From: Arsenophonus fragariae
GTDB taxonomy: Bacteria; Pseudomonadota; Gammaproteobacteria; Enterobacterales; Enterobacteriaceae
Assembly: GCA_047291315.1 (NCBI GenBank)
Contig: JBDPYZ010000010.1
Location: forward strand, 23,860 to 87,859
Reading direction: 5' to 3'
Length of the DNA stretch: 64,000 nucleotides
Positions within the stretch are counted from its first letter, which is position 1. Each line of letters begins with the position of its first letter. Below the pieces are notes generated by a model. That model saw nothing but the letters and a program-made list of their open reading frames with translations. It searched no databases and was not told the origin of the DNA. The translations under genes and the position numbers were made by a program. Positions 1 to 9,514 of the stretch are shown in pieces.

Positions 1-138
1 ATATTAGCTGAATTACTCACAGATCAGCGCTTGTCTCACGGTAAAAAAGGAATAATTATCTCTAAATTGCTTGAAAAGCAAGTTTCTCACAAACCAAAAT
101 CATATTACTATTGTGTAACAGAACCTATATTCAATTAA
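1..138 (+). CDS. C-terminal end of an unidentified protein (cut by window edge)
   Basis: Frame 1 is open from the first base to a TAA at 136-138 and gives 45 residues, beginning ILAELLTDQRLSHGKKG and ending CVTEPIFN. I do not recognise it. It converges on the emrD remnant that follows. The start lies outside the window, so this could also be a chance open stretch; base use is like the surroundings. No function is proposed. Confidence 0.4.
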   Translation: MLAELLTDQRLSHGKKGIIISKLLEKQVSHKPKSYYYCVTEPIFN

Positions 139-172
139 TTTTATTATCTAAATATCTTTATTAAATGGGTAT

Positions 173-1150
173 TTATTTTTTATCCGTTTTATATGCCAGT
201 GGCAACCAACATAATAAAATAAAGATAGACATAACAAAAAATATCAACATCCCCAAACTGAATTGTCCAGTTTGGGGAAAATGTGCCGACAACCATGCCG
301 CAACGCCTGAACCTACATTTTGCAAACCACCAACCAGTGCACCGCCTGCACCAGCCAAATAAGGAAAAAGCTCCATATCTCCGGTGGTTACTAATAGAAA
401 TAACATACCAGCACCAAAGAAAAAAAGTCAGTCTGGAATCATTAATGACCACACATTCATAAATCCAAACCAACCCGGTAACCACATGATAATAGCTGCA
501 GAAATACAGCAAAATACCGTGTACCACATTAACTGATAAAAGATTTTTCCTTCACGTCCGGCATACCAAACACTTAAAAATGCGGCAGGAATATGCAAAA
601 TAAATAGAATACTGACGATAATACTATTTAGCCTCTCAACAATACGCCGCTACTTGATTCAAATACCACAACACCGGCCAATCCGCCAATTAATATTACC
701 AGGTAAGCACCAAAGGTAGGATTTGATAAACAGCGAATAATAAGCAGAAAACATATTTATTTTTTCAGAAGCCAGCGTGCATGTTTCAGACAACCATTTC
801 CACATACTGATCAAGACAAAACTACCTAACAAAAACAGAAAAATATAAGTTGCATGTCAGCCTAAAAAATAGGCGATCACCCCACCAATCGTAGGTACCA
901 GTAACGGACTAACTAATATACCCATATTTAATATACTATTAACATAACGCAATGCCGTTCCAATATAGAGATCACGCGGCATGGTTCTTGCCATTACGAC
1001 GGCAACGCCGATCCCTAAGCCTTGTAGTGATCAAGATCTACAATGAAGGCGCGGAAATTACTATTATCGTTGCAATCAAATAAATAATTAAACCAACTAA
1101 AATAACAGTGCGGTGACCAATATGATCTGATATGGACCCATAAAATAGCA
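173..1150 (-). pseudogene. emrD: emrD remnant (Bcr/CflA-type MFS drug efflux transporter)
   Basis: The C-terminal 77 residues, in the frame ending at 173, match E. coli EmrD in order: an LFPYLAGAGGALVGGLQN segment, then SGVAAWLSAHFPQTGQ, then a final hydrophobic helix ending LCWLPLA. Upstream pieces occur in other frames. Near 1050-1150 the minus strand still encodes FYGSISDHIGHRTVILVG, the conserved loop between helices 2 and 3. About 55 N-terminal residues have no counterpart, and frameshifts and stops interrupt the rest. EmrD is an inner-membrane proton-driven drug exporter; this copy cannot make a full protein. The 5' boundary is approximate. Confidence 0.85.
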
Positions 1151-1487
1151 GATTGAAGTATTCTCATTTTTATATAATAATCAATTACATTAAAAAATGT
1201 TACAATATGTTAGGGTTAAAGAAAAATTACCCTAGGAAATTTATGAGTTAATATCAATTAATCTAACAAATTTAAAAAAATTCTAGTGAAGCGATTAAAT
1301 TATTTTTCCCAACTTGCCGAATCCTATTGCTTATTTTGTAAACATAACTGTACAATTTTATATCATAATGAAAGAGTCATAATTTAACTGAATAGTTAAA
1401 ACATATTATCGATAATGGTTTTGCTGAGTTTTGACATAATATGATCAAACATTCACGCTTTATTTGACACATTGGGAGGCCAGTTGT
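1151..1487. other. AT-rich gap upstream of fpr
   Basis: No coding potential is seen. The stretch joins the truncated 5' side of the emrD remnant to the fpr start and presumably carries the fpr promoter. A ribosome-binding site, GGGAGG, lies at 1474-1479. Confidence 0.4.
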
Positions 1488-2234
1488 ATGGCGAATTGGG
1501 TAACAGGAAAAATCATTAAAAACCACAGATGGACAGACTCATTATTTAGTTTGATCCTCGAAGCACCAATAAAACCTTTTATTGCTGGACAATTTGCTAA
1601 ACTTGCCCTGGAAATTAATGGCCCTCGTATCCAACGAGCCTATTCCTATGTTAATGCCCCCTTTGATAATCAATTAGAATTTTATCTCGTCACCGTACCA
1701 GAAGGAAAACTCAGTCCACACCTTGAAGCATTAAAACCCGGTGATCCTATTTATGTCACAGAACAAGCAGCCGGTTTTTTTGTATTAGAAAAACTACCTG
1801 ATTGTGAAACGCTTTGGATGCTATCGACTGGTACTGCAATTGGACCTTACTTATCCATTTTGCAGTTTGGAGAAAATTTAGCGCGATTTAATCAAATGAT
1901 CCTGGTACATGCGGTACGCTATGCTGAAGATCTGAGTTACTTACCATTAATGAAAACACTTGAGAAAAAATATCAGGGAAAATTGAAGATCCAAACCATT
2001 GTGAGTCGCGAAAACAAAACTCGCTCACTCACCGGACGTATTCCAGCGCTAATTGAAAGCGGGCAGCTAGAACAGGCAGTAAAGGCAAAAATTGATCCCT
2101 TAACTAGCCATGTTATGCTTTGTGGTAATCCACAAATGGTTAAAGAGACCCAACTGCTACTAAAAACACAAAGAGGGATGGATAAACACTTACACCGTAA
2201 AGAGGGACAAATTACCAGTGAACAATATTGGTGA
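1488..2234 (+). CDS. fpr: Ferredoxin/flavodoxin-NADP(+) reductase
   Basis: A 248-residue FAD enzyme that moves electrons between NADPH and ferredoxin or flavodoxin in the cytoplasm, feeding radical-SAM enzymes and stress repair. Length equals E. coli Fpr. Visible motifs are the FAD-binding RAYSYVN near residue 50, the NADP-binding STGTAIGPYLS near 110, LCGNPQMV near 215, and the C-terminal YW that stacks on the flavin. The ATG at 1488 is chosen because GGGAGG sits just upstream at 1474-1479 and the protein then starts MANWVTG as in the family; a TTG at 1464 would only add eight unconserved residues. The neighbours yiiR, yiiQ and tpiA follow the E. coli order. Confidence 0.97.
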   Translation: MANWVTGKIIKNHRWTDSLFSLILEAPIKPFIAGQFAKLALEINGPRIQRAYSYVNAPFDNQLEFYLVTVPEGKLSPHLEALKPGDPIYVTEQAAGFFVLEKLPDCETLWMLSTGTAIGPYLSILQFGENLARFNQMILVHAVRYAEDLSYLPLMKTLEKKYQGKLKIQTIVSRENKTRSLTGRIPALIESGQLEQAVKAKIDPLTSHVMLCGNPQMVKETQLLLKTQRGMDKHLHRKEGQITSEQYW

Positions 2235-2256
2235 GCAAAGGATAAACAAATATTAA

Positions 2257-2678
2257 TCAGCTGAGATAGTCAACTTGTTCAGTATTTTTACCATAACGAT
2301 TTCCTTTATCAAGGCCTTTAAAACTACCACAATCTAAAAACAATATAGTAACAATAAATAATGGTAGAAATCCTCCAATACCCTACTGCCAAAAAGGCGT
2401 TAATAAACTAACATCAATAGAAAATAGCACAAAAACAACCAACAATAACAACAACCAACCACCCGATTTAACACGATCATGTAGACGTTTGGTAAAATTG
2501 CCGCCAAGGGATAAAACAACAATATGAATAATAACAGTAAAATATAAGAAGAAAATAGAAAAAATGTTTGCAAACCAAATATCATAACCATTAATAAAAA
2601 CCAAATAACAATACCTAGCCAAAATGGTTTTCGACCAATCCATCCTTTGAATGAAAGTGCCCATTGTTGTAATGTCAT
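2257..2678 (-). pseudogene. yiiR: yiiR, DUF805 inner-membrane protein, frameshifted
   Basis: The start, MTLQQWALSFKGWIGRKPFW, matches E. coli YiiR (DUF805). After about 60 residues the homology jumps to another frame, which carries the DUF805 hallmark KRLHDRVKSGGW. It then meets an in-frame TAG after LLTPFWQ, and reads on through GNRYGKNTEQVDYLS to a TGA at 2257-2259. So there is at least one frameshift and one nonsense codon. DUF805 proteins are small four-helix membrane proteins of unknown role. It lies in its ancestral place between fpr and yiiQ. Confidence 0.85.
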
Positions 2679-2729
2679 TTATCTTATCCTAATTAATCCC
2701 TTTATGAAAATTAATACTGATGAGTAACG

Positions 2730-3383
2730 ATGATTAAAACCTACAATAGCAAATTTGACTTAACACTAGCATTAGCATTAGTATTAGTATTAGTATTTAT
2801 TGCATCATTGCCGTTATTTCCCGCGCTAGCCAAAGAATTACCGGTAATGCCTGAAACAGAGGTTTCGGTTGCTTATTTATCACCAGATGCTGCCTTATTC
2901 AATGAAACTATTCCCATATTTCGTCAAAAATATAACCTGGATAATCCAAAGTATCCAATACATGAGTTTAAAGTGATCACAAGCAAGGATATTAGCTTAC
3001 CTTATATTCGTGCAGCCAGTCGAATTAACAGCAAAATTTACTTCTCCGCTGTACTTGAACTAGGAAGTGAAAAAATTAAAAGTCTACAACTAACATTACT
3101 TCCACCAGAAGGTGCAAGCAGCTATAAAATTAATCGGCAATTATTCGAACGTTATATTATGGCAATCATTAATCACTTCGAAAAAACAACTTCGATTAAC
3201 AACATATCTCAATTAAACGCTGTATTAGATCGTATGTTAGAGCAACATAACCAAGTGCAGAGTGATGAAACCATAGTAGGCGCTATCCGTTATATTTTAG
3301 TAAAAAGCAAAGATAACATGATTACTTTTGCCATTGAGCCGGTTAAGCTTTCACTAAATGATGATAACATCACACATGAATGA
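2730..3383 (+). CDS. yiiQ: YiiQ-like periplasmic protein (DUF1454)
   Basis: 217 residues with an N-terminal signal peptide (about residues 1-35: basic start, hydrophobic core, cleavage likely after FPALA). The core contains a run of near-repeated hexamers in the DNA (TTAGCA/TTAGTA, about 2766-2795) that encodes alternating Leu, Ala and Val. The mature part has the DUF1454 pattern of E. coli YiiQ, with FRQKYNLDNPKYPIHEFK near residue 65 and LNAVLDRMLEQ near 165. The function of the family is unknown. It lies 117 bp upstream of tpiA in the same direction, as in E. coli. It appears intact, unlike its neighbour yiiR. Confidence 0.85.
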   Translation: MIKTYNSKFDLTLALALVLVLVFIASLPLFPALAKELPVMPETEVSVAYLSPDAALFNETIPIFRQKYNLDNPKYPIHEFKVITSKDISLPYIRAASRINSKIYFSAVLELGSEKIKSLQLTLLPPEGASSYKINRQLFERYIMAIINHFEKTTSINNISQLNAVLDRMLEQHNQVQSDETIVGAIRYILVKSKDNMITFAIEPVKLSLNDDNITHE

Positions 3384-3500
3384 CGAAAAACAAAGTGGAT
3401 TTAATCATAGCATCTTTATACTATCCCTTTGCATAAACGGAATAATGATTAATTATCTTTATCTCATTTATTAATAAATATTTTTTAGTTGGAGGAAAAC

Positions 3501-4271
3501 ATGTGGAATCCATTAGTCATAGGTAACTGGAAACTCAATGGCAGTACGAAAATGGTTGAAGAACTAATTGGAAATTTGTGTAATAAATTAAATAGTGTCA
3601 TTGGCTGTGATGTCGCAATTGCACCACCAGCGCTTTACCTAGCGCAAGCAAAACAAGCTTTAAACGGTAGCAAGATAGCACTTGGCGCACAAGATGTTGA
3701 CGTCAATCTGTCCGGTGCTTTTACCGGTGATACTTCAGCTGAAATGCTAAAAGATATTGGAGCAAAATATATTATTATCGGTCACTCTGAACGTAAAATT
3801 TACCATCAAGAAAGCGATGAATATATCGCCCGAAAATTTGCGATGTTAAAATCACAAGGATTAACGCCGGTACTCTGCATTGGTGAATCTGAAAAAGAAA
3901 ACAGCGCCGGCCAAACAGAAGAAGTCTGTGCTCGTCAAATCGATGCTGTATTAAATAGCTTAGGTACCGGTGCATTTGAAAATAGTGTTATTGCTTATGA
4001 ACCTATTTGGGCAATTGGTACCGGTAAATCAGCCACCCCAGCTCAAGCGCAAGCAGTACATAAATTTATACGTGACCATCTTGCTAAGCAAGATCCTGCT
4101 ATCGCACAACAAGTCATTATTCAGTATGGCGGTTCAGTGAACGCAAACAACGCAGCAGAGCTTTTTATGCAACCCGATATTGACGGTGCATTAGTCGGCG
4201 GAGCATCGCTGAAAGCCGATGCTTTTGCTACTATTGTCAACGCCGCAGCAGCAGCCAAAAAAGCTAATTAG
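3501..4271 (+). CDS. tpiA: Triose-phosphate isomerase
   Basis: 256 residues. It interconverts dihydroxyacetone phosphate and glyceraldehyde-3-phosphate in glycolysis, as a cytoplasmic dimer. All catalytic parts are visible: NWK near residue 11, the GHSERK histidine near 95, the glutamate in AYEPIWAIGTGKS near 167 followed by the flexible loop 6, and the phosphate-binding GGSV and GALVGGASL. The start at 3501 directly follows GGAGGAAAAC, a near-perfect ribosome-binding site; an upstream in-frame codon at 3489 only adds MEEN. Hairpins at 4325-4356 and 4425-4467 follow the gene. Confidence 0.98.
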   Translation: MWNPLVIGNWKLNGSTKMVEELIGNLCNKLNSVIGCDVAIAPPALYLAQAKQALNGSKIALGAQDVDVNLSGAFTGDTSAEMLKDIGAKYIIIGHSERKIYHQESDEYIARKFAMLKSQGLTPVLCIGESEKENSAGQTEEVCARQIDAVLNSLGTGAFENSVIAYEPIWAIGTGKSATPAQAQAVHKFIRDHLAKQDPAIAQQVIIQYGGSVNANNAAELFMQPDIDGALVGGASLKADAFATIVNAAAAAKKAN

Positions 4272-4324
4272 TTTTTAACATATTAATAGTAATAAAATAA
4301 TTTAAAGCCAATTAGCAATTCAAT

Positions 4325-4356
4325 CCCGGTTCTGTCTGTCCATTTATAAAACCGGG
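4325..4356 (+). terminator. Hairpin downstream of tpiA
   Basis: A 7-bp perfect stem, CCCGGTT/AACCGGG, with an 18-nt loop. The following bases (TTAGTATTTATC) are only modestly T-rich, so it may be a weak terminator or an mRNA 3' stabiliser. Confidence 0.45.
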
Positions 4357-4424
4357 TTAGTATTTATCGATAAACCCAATACCCTTAAATTTACCTTACC
4401 CAATGCCTAATTTGAACTAATAAC

Positions 4425-4467
4425 CAAAAGGTTTATGCAGCAAAATATTTAGCGCATAAACCTTTTT
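4425..4467. terminator. Bidirectional terminator between tpiA and adhesin A
   Basis: AAAAGGTTTATGC pairs with GCATAAACCTTTT across a short AT loop. The A-run on one side and T-run on the other give U-tracts in both directions. It lies between two convergent genes, tpiA and the adhesin at 4536-9314, and would serve both. Confidence 0.8.
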
Positions 4468-4535
4468 GCGGTAACGTAAATTTATCTAATTCTGTTAATA
4501 TTCATTAAATCGGATAATCGTTTAATTTGTTTTTC

Positions 4536-7500
4536 CTAAAGATCGCTAATACAGGCAAAGAATAACTGATCATCAACAGGATTAGAACCTACAAAGCCAC
4601 TCACCATGCCGACAGTATCAATTCTATTACCACCTGATTTTGTCGACATCCAATACATGTGATTATTCCAACCATAAAAACTGGTATTGCCCCATTCACT
4701 CCATAATGAACCAACTAAATAAAGAAATCTTCCAATACTCATCTGTTGTTGTGTTGGTAACCTCATATTCACATCTTGCTTACTGCACCAGTTAGTTGCG
4801 CTATTCCAATCCATTGCTTGACCACTATATACATACCATTTTTGCAGAGTAAATTCATATTTAATCGGATCACCTCCAGTATTATGAACAGCCGTTATCG
4901 TCACAGCTTTTTTGTTACTAACAGGCCTATTTTTAAAAATGACCTCCCCATTCTGGACTGACACCCAATCTTCACTACTACGCCACTGAAATTCTGAGAC
5001 AGGAACTCCATTAGTGTTGATGATAAATTTAGCACCACTAAAACCCGTTGTCGGGAATCCATCACTTATATTGAAATTATGTCCATTGACTTTGAGATGA
5101 GTAAAAGAAACCTGGATAAAATTGACTTTCTGATCCGCAGCCTGTTTTGCCGTACTACCATAGTGTGCGCTGACAGTGATATCATACACCGCTATTTTAG
5201 TACTTTTCAGCTTAATAGTTGCTTGCCCAGTGGTATCAGTTTTACTGCTGGCCGGTAAGATGACATCATTACCTTTGTCTTGTTGCCAAACAATGTCAAA
5301 ATCTGACACTTTAACCGGATTATTATGTTGATCAATCAACTGGGCTTTAAAAGTAAAATGATTGTTGCCATCAGCAACTTTACGAATGATTGTATCGACT
5401 AATGTCACACTACCCACTTTAGCCGTAGTAATATCGGCAATAAAGTTAACCGCTATTTTGGCATCAACTTTATTCGCAGTGCCATATTGCGCACTAATGA
5501 TCACATCGTCCACAACTTTAGTGGTACCTTTTAGTGCTATTGTCGCACGCCCATTGTTATCAGTTTTACTTGATGCTGCTGACAATTGAACATTTTTAGC
5601 TTTTTCATCATCCAGCAACCAGGTGATATCAAGATCCGCTACTTTGATAGGATTATCATATTTATCAACCAATTGTGCCTTAAAGGCAAAGCTACTATTG
5701 CCATCCGCGACTTTATTGATATCAGAACCATCCAATGTGACTTCTTTTACTTTAGCGGTATTAATATCAGCAATAAAGTCGACGGCTTCCGCTTGCTGTT
5801 CATCACTAACACCATATTTGGCATAAACCACTACATTATTCACCGCTTTTGTAGTACTTTGCAAAATAACCGTAGCTCGCCCCTCTGCATCCGTCTCACT
5901 GCTTACTGGTAAAGTAACAAACGCGCCTTGATTTTGTCTCCATTGGATTTTTAAGCCTGCTAGCTTAACGGGATTATTATTATGATCAACTAATTGTACA
6001 CTAAACTCAAAACCGTTCTTACCATCAGCTACCTTGCGGGTATCTGCATCATTTAAGTTGATCTTACTCACTTTAGCAGCTTTAACATCCCCGATAAAAC
6101 TGACTTCATCTGACTGTATTTGTGGTGGTACTTTATACTTCGCATAGACCCTAATATTCTCTACCGCTACCTTGCTACTTTGCAAAGTAATGGTGGCAAT
6201 TCCCTGCTCATTGGTTAGGCTTGTTTGAGCAGATAATTCGACTTGTTGCTCTTTATTGTGTGACCACTCGACAATCAAACCCGCTTTATTAATCGGATTA
6301 TCATATCTATCAACCAATTTTGCTTTAAAAGTAAAACTATTTTTGCCATCCGCAACTTTGCTATTCACAGAATCAACTAATGTAACACTTTTCACCTTAG
6401 ATGTATTCGTATTAGCATAAAACTCAACTTCCTGCGCATTTACCGCCGCAGAAGAGCCATACCTTGCATTGACAATAATATGATTCGCCGCTGTTGTCGT
6501 ACTGTGTAATGTGATCGTCGCGCGACCATTTTCATCCGTTTGACTGGTTGTTGCCGACAATTTTACTTCGTCGTTCTTATCATACGCCCAATTCACCATC
6601 CGTTGTCTAGCTGGATTATCATTACCATCTAATACCAATGCAATAAATGTGAATTTGTTATGACCATTGGCTAATTTACTGGCTGTTTTATCATTAAGTG
6701 TCACACTCACTACTCTGATTGAATTTTCATCAGCAACAAAAGCCACTTCACGATCTGCATCGACTCTTTTGGTTGAACCAAATCTTGCACTAACGACTAC
6801 GCCCTCTATCACTGCTGTTGTACTATACAACGCAATAGAAGCCAGCCCATTTTCATCAGTTTGACTTTTTGCCGCTAATTTAACTTTATTGCCTCTATTA
6901 TGTGACCAATTAACATCTAAACCTTTTTGCTTGATCGGATGACCGTTACCATCAACTAATTGGGCGGTAAAGGTAAAGAAACTATTATTCTCAGCTATTT
7001 TTTGTGTCTCACTATCTTCTAAGGTAACGCTTTCGACCTTAGCGGTATCCAAAATATAAATAAAGTTTACTGCTTTATTAGCCACTACTTTATTAGTGGG
7101 ATTATTATAAGTTGCACTAATCCTAACATTATCCACCACAACTTTACTGGTCAAAGTAATAGTCGCACGTCCATTCTCATCAATTGGGCTCTGCTCTGCT
7201 GATAAGATAGCGGTATTACCTTTATCATGTGACCAATTAACATTAACATTGGATACCGGATTACCGAATTGATCGGTCACTAATGCCTCGAAAGTAAATC
7301 GACTTATTCCATCAGCCGCTTTGTTCGTTTCATTACCGATTAATGTAACACTTTCAACTTTAGCCGTAGCGATATCAGGCGAAAAACTAATAGGGATGGT
7401 ATTTCTATTACCATTTTTCATCACCGCGGTTAATGTACCGGTGCCAACGACCTTACTCTTAATTTTAACATTAGCCTTACCTTGGCTATCTGTTATCACC

Positions 7501-9314
7501 ATCAGGCTATTACCACTATTGCCATCCATATCAAACAGTGTTACCCCACTAGACTTGAATCCATCAATAGTAAAAGTAATTGCTCTACCGGCCAGTGCTT
7601 GATGTTTTTTATTTTGTACTAATGCAGTGGTAACGTAAGCATCGCTATTATTCGCTACCAGGGTATTATTTGGCGTTAATGTTATTGATCGGATCATATC
7701 TTGTGATGGCGTGACATTAATCACCATAACTGCGGTATTAGATTGATTACCTTCATTATCAATAGCTACTGCTGAGATACGGTAAGATTGAGCGGTTTTT
7801 GACTGTTTTTGGAAAATATAAGCTGGCAAGGTTAAGTTAATTGAGGTCGGTGACATAACTTGAATGTTACCACCTTGAGCAATTAATTCTGGCGCTTTCC
7901 AGCTAACTTTTTTTAAGCCATATTTGGATTTATTAACAATGACCGTTACCGGTATAGTTTGTGCCGCTTTACCGTTAGTACTTTCTGGCAAAGAAATAGA
8001 TAATAGTTCTTGCTTACGGTATTGCATGACAATATTGTAATTACGATCGACAAAATCGTAGCGGTTACCGGCTAAACTACGCATTAATTCAACATTATCG
8101 GGATCAAGCTGTTCAATCAACAATACACCGAACCGATATGCTAACTCCATACCAATGCAACTTTCCTTAGTATCTCCACGAGAAATTTGTGTTTTAAATG
8201 TCAATAATGGGAAAGGGGTATAACTTAAGCCAAAAGTGGTAGCAGAAGGATTATCTATCAAATCACTTGCTGAGAGGCCATTATTAAGGCTGATACCATC
8301 ACCATAATACTTTTCATATTTAGCATAAGCCCCTAAATGCGGATAGCTGGGTAAAAATCCTTCAGCACGTAGATCGAAGCCATTGGCTGGACGCTCATCA
8401 TAATCCCTCATCTCATGAAGACGTGATTGATGCCAGTCGGTTAAACGAAAATAACCATTAACAGCCAGTTTAAGATAATCGGCCCATAATTCACCGCCAA
8501 CACCGAAACGAGAATTGCTACCAGTAATATCATAATCATAAAAACTGTTGGTGCCCCACATCCAAGCATCCTGATATTGACGATAACCCACGCCTAAGTT
8601 AGTAGTGTTGCGATGGTCATTTGCCCTAATACCAATCTGGCTAAATAACAAACTGTTTGGTTTATCTACCACCGGTACTAATAAATCCACATCACCGGTT
8701 TTATTGGAATTAATTTGTACCCGAGCATTACCAAACTGACTCAACCAATCATGGATTTTTTGATTTACCAGGTTTTCACCTATACTGCGCGCATACCGCA
8801 TATATGCCTTGATGGCATCATCCGTTGACAAGGTCTGTGCTAATTGAGAAATATTTTGTACCATTTGTTGTTTGTTTGAAACAACGGCTTGCGAATTAGG
8901 CTCGTTATCATTGATGCCTAATGTAGGTAATGTGTTAAAAATATCATCCTGCTTGGTATTTTTAGGGGGATAAATTGGTGCTACTGGTTGTTGGGAAGAG
9001 AAATGCGCCTCTAACATGGATAATGCCGAATCAGGTGAGGAAAGCGACGTCGATGATTTTTTCGCCGCATTATTTTTATTCGATTCTGCCTGCTCTTTAT
9101 TGAGAACAGGAGCATCCTTCGTCAATGGACTCTGCATTAGGTTATTCAAGCCATTGATCATGTCCATCATCGAATTATTTGAGTCACTATTTTGAGCCGC
9201 TTTTGCTATTGATGAAGAGGCAACGAAAACCGGCAAAAACAATTGTATAAACAGTAATAGGTAGGCGATTATCTGTTTCGTTTTTGTAAAATAACAATTA
9301 GCAATACGTTGCAT
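4536..9314 (-). CDS. Invasin-like inverse autotransporter adhesin A
   Basis: 1592 residues, uninterrupted. Domains in order: signal peptide about 1-40; Ser/Asn-rich linker; short helical segment near 150-195 ending DWLSQFGNARVQ; inverse-autotransporter beta-barrel about 200-400 (NSLLFSQIGIRAN, NSFYDYDITG, LKLAVNGYFRLTDW, DYDERPANGFDLRAEG); a linker Ig domain to about 535; one divergent and seven closely related Big_1 Ig repeats of about 100 residues to about 1395; an invasin D4-like Ig domain; and a C-terminal C-type-lectin-like domain whose two cysteines (WCSKQD and FACISDL) match the disulfide pair of Yersinia invasin. No LysM domain is seen, so it resembles invasin more than intimin. By family, the barrel sits in the outer membrane and exports the C-terminal passenger to bind host cells. 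A paralogue lies directly upstream. The receptor is unknown. Confidence 0.95.
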   Translation of the reverse strand: MQRIANCYFTKTKQIIAYLLLFIQLFLPVFVASSSIAKAAQNSDSNNSMMDMINGLNNLMQSPLTKDAPVLNKEQAESNKNNAAKKSSTSLSSPDSALSMLEAHFSSQQPVAPIYPPKNTKQDDIFNTLPTLGINDNEPNSQAVVSNKQQMVQNISQLAQTLSTDDAIKAYMRYARSIGENLVNQKIHDWLSQFGNARVQINSNKTGDVDLLVPVVDKPNSLLFSQIGIRANDHRNTTNLGVGYRQYQDAWMWGTNSFYDYDITGSNSRFGVGGELWADYLKLAVNGYFRLTDWHQSRLHEMRDYDERPANGFDLRAEGFLPSYPHLGAYAKYEKYYGDGISLNNGLSASDLIDNPSATTFGLSYTPFPLLTFKTQISRGDTKESCIGMELAYRFGVLLIEQLDPDNVELMRSLAGNRYDFVDRNYNIVMQYRKQELLSISLPESTNGKAAQTIPVTVIVNKSKYGLKKVSWKAPELIAQGGNIQVMSPTSINLTLPAYIFQKQSKTAQSYRISAVAIDNEGNQSNTAVMVINVTPSQDMIRSITLTPNNTLVANNSDAYVTTALVQNKKHQALAGRAITFTIDGFKSSGVTLFDMDGNSGNSLMVITDSQGKANVKIKSKVVGTGTLTAVMKNGNRNTIPISFSPDIATAKVESVTLIGNETNKAADGISRFTFEALVTDQFGNPVSNVNVNWSHDKGNTAILSAEQSPIDENGRATITLTSKVVVDNVRISATYNNPTNKVVANKAVNFIYILDTAKVESVTLEDSETQKIAENNSFFTFTAQLVDGNGHPIKQKGLDVNWSHNRGNKVKLAAKSQTDENGLASIALYSTTAVIEGVVVSARFGSTKRVDADREVAFVADENSIRVVSVTLNDKTASKLANGHNKFTFIALVLDGNDNPARQRMVNWAYDKNDEVKLSATTSQTDENGRATITLHSTTTAANHIIVNARYGSSAAVNAQEVEFYANTNTSKVKSVTLVDSVNSKVADGKNSFTFKAKLVDRYDNPINKAGLIVEWSHNKEQQVELSAQTSLTNEQGIATITLQSSKVAVENIRVYAKYKVPPQIQSDEVSFIGDVKAAKVSKINLNDADTRKVADGKNGFEFSVQLVDHNNNPVKLAGLKIQWRQNQGAFVTLPVSSETDAEGRATVILQSTTKAVNNVVVYAKYGVSDEQQAEAVDFIADINTAKVKEVTLDGSDINKVADGNSSFAFKAQLVDKYDNPIKVADLDITWLLDDEKAKNVQLSAASSKTDNNGRATIALKGTTKVVDDVIISAQYGTANKVDAKIAVNFIADITTAKVGSVTLVDTIIRKVADGNNHFTFKAQLIDQHNNPVKVSDFDIVWQQDKGNDVILPASSKTDTTGQATIKLKSTKIAVYDITVSAHYGSTAKQAADQKVNFIQVSFTHLKVNGHNFNISDGFPTTGFSGAKFIINTNGVPVSEFQWRSSEDWVSVQNGEVIFKNRPVSNKKAVTITAVHNTGGDPIKYEFTLQKWYVYSGQAMDWNSATNWCSKQDVNMRLPTQQQMSIGRFLYLVGSLWSEWGNTSFYGWNNHMYWMSTKSGGNRIDTVGMVSGFVGSNPVDDQLFFACISDL
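5115..7370 (-). repeat. Array of seven Big_1 Ig-like repeats in adhesin A
   Basis: Seven tandem units of about 300 bp. Each starts with a variant of TAKVxSVTL, then a KVADG-type turn, a FTFxAQLVDxxxNP strand, WxxxKG, a DENGxATI segment and a VxFIAD end. The units are similar but not identical. The array forms a stiff rod that holds the lectin-like tip away from the cell. It is a likely substrate for recombination with the matching array in adhesin B. Edges are approximate. Confidence 0.85.
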
Positions 9315-9514
9315 GAATCTCTTCCTAAGAATATATAAATCCTATTACCAATAAATCAAAAAATCATTCCGTTAAAAAAACATTTATCGGAACGATTTCT
9401 GTTTCGTAACATACAGCTAAGAGGTTATAGGATGTAATTAAGTAAAGTTACCATTACGCTTTATCTTCCCGTCGTATCAATCAAAACGGGAATTTCTCTG
9501 ATTTAAAAAAACAA

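Noticed and set aside
2766..2795. Hexamer repeat in yiiQ as a phase-variation tract
   Set aside because: Units are six bases, so slippage would keep the frame and only lengthen the signal-peptide core.
4776..7602. Plus-strand open frames inside adhesin A (and similar ones within adhesin B)
   Set aside because: They are shadows of the repeated minus-strand coding sequence. Their Leu/Thr/Ser-rich products recur with the repeat period.
4536..9314. Adhesin A labelled as intimin (eae) with LysM domain
   Set aside because: No LysM motif is seen between the signal peptide and the barrel, and the C-terminal two domains look more like Yersinia invasin.
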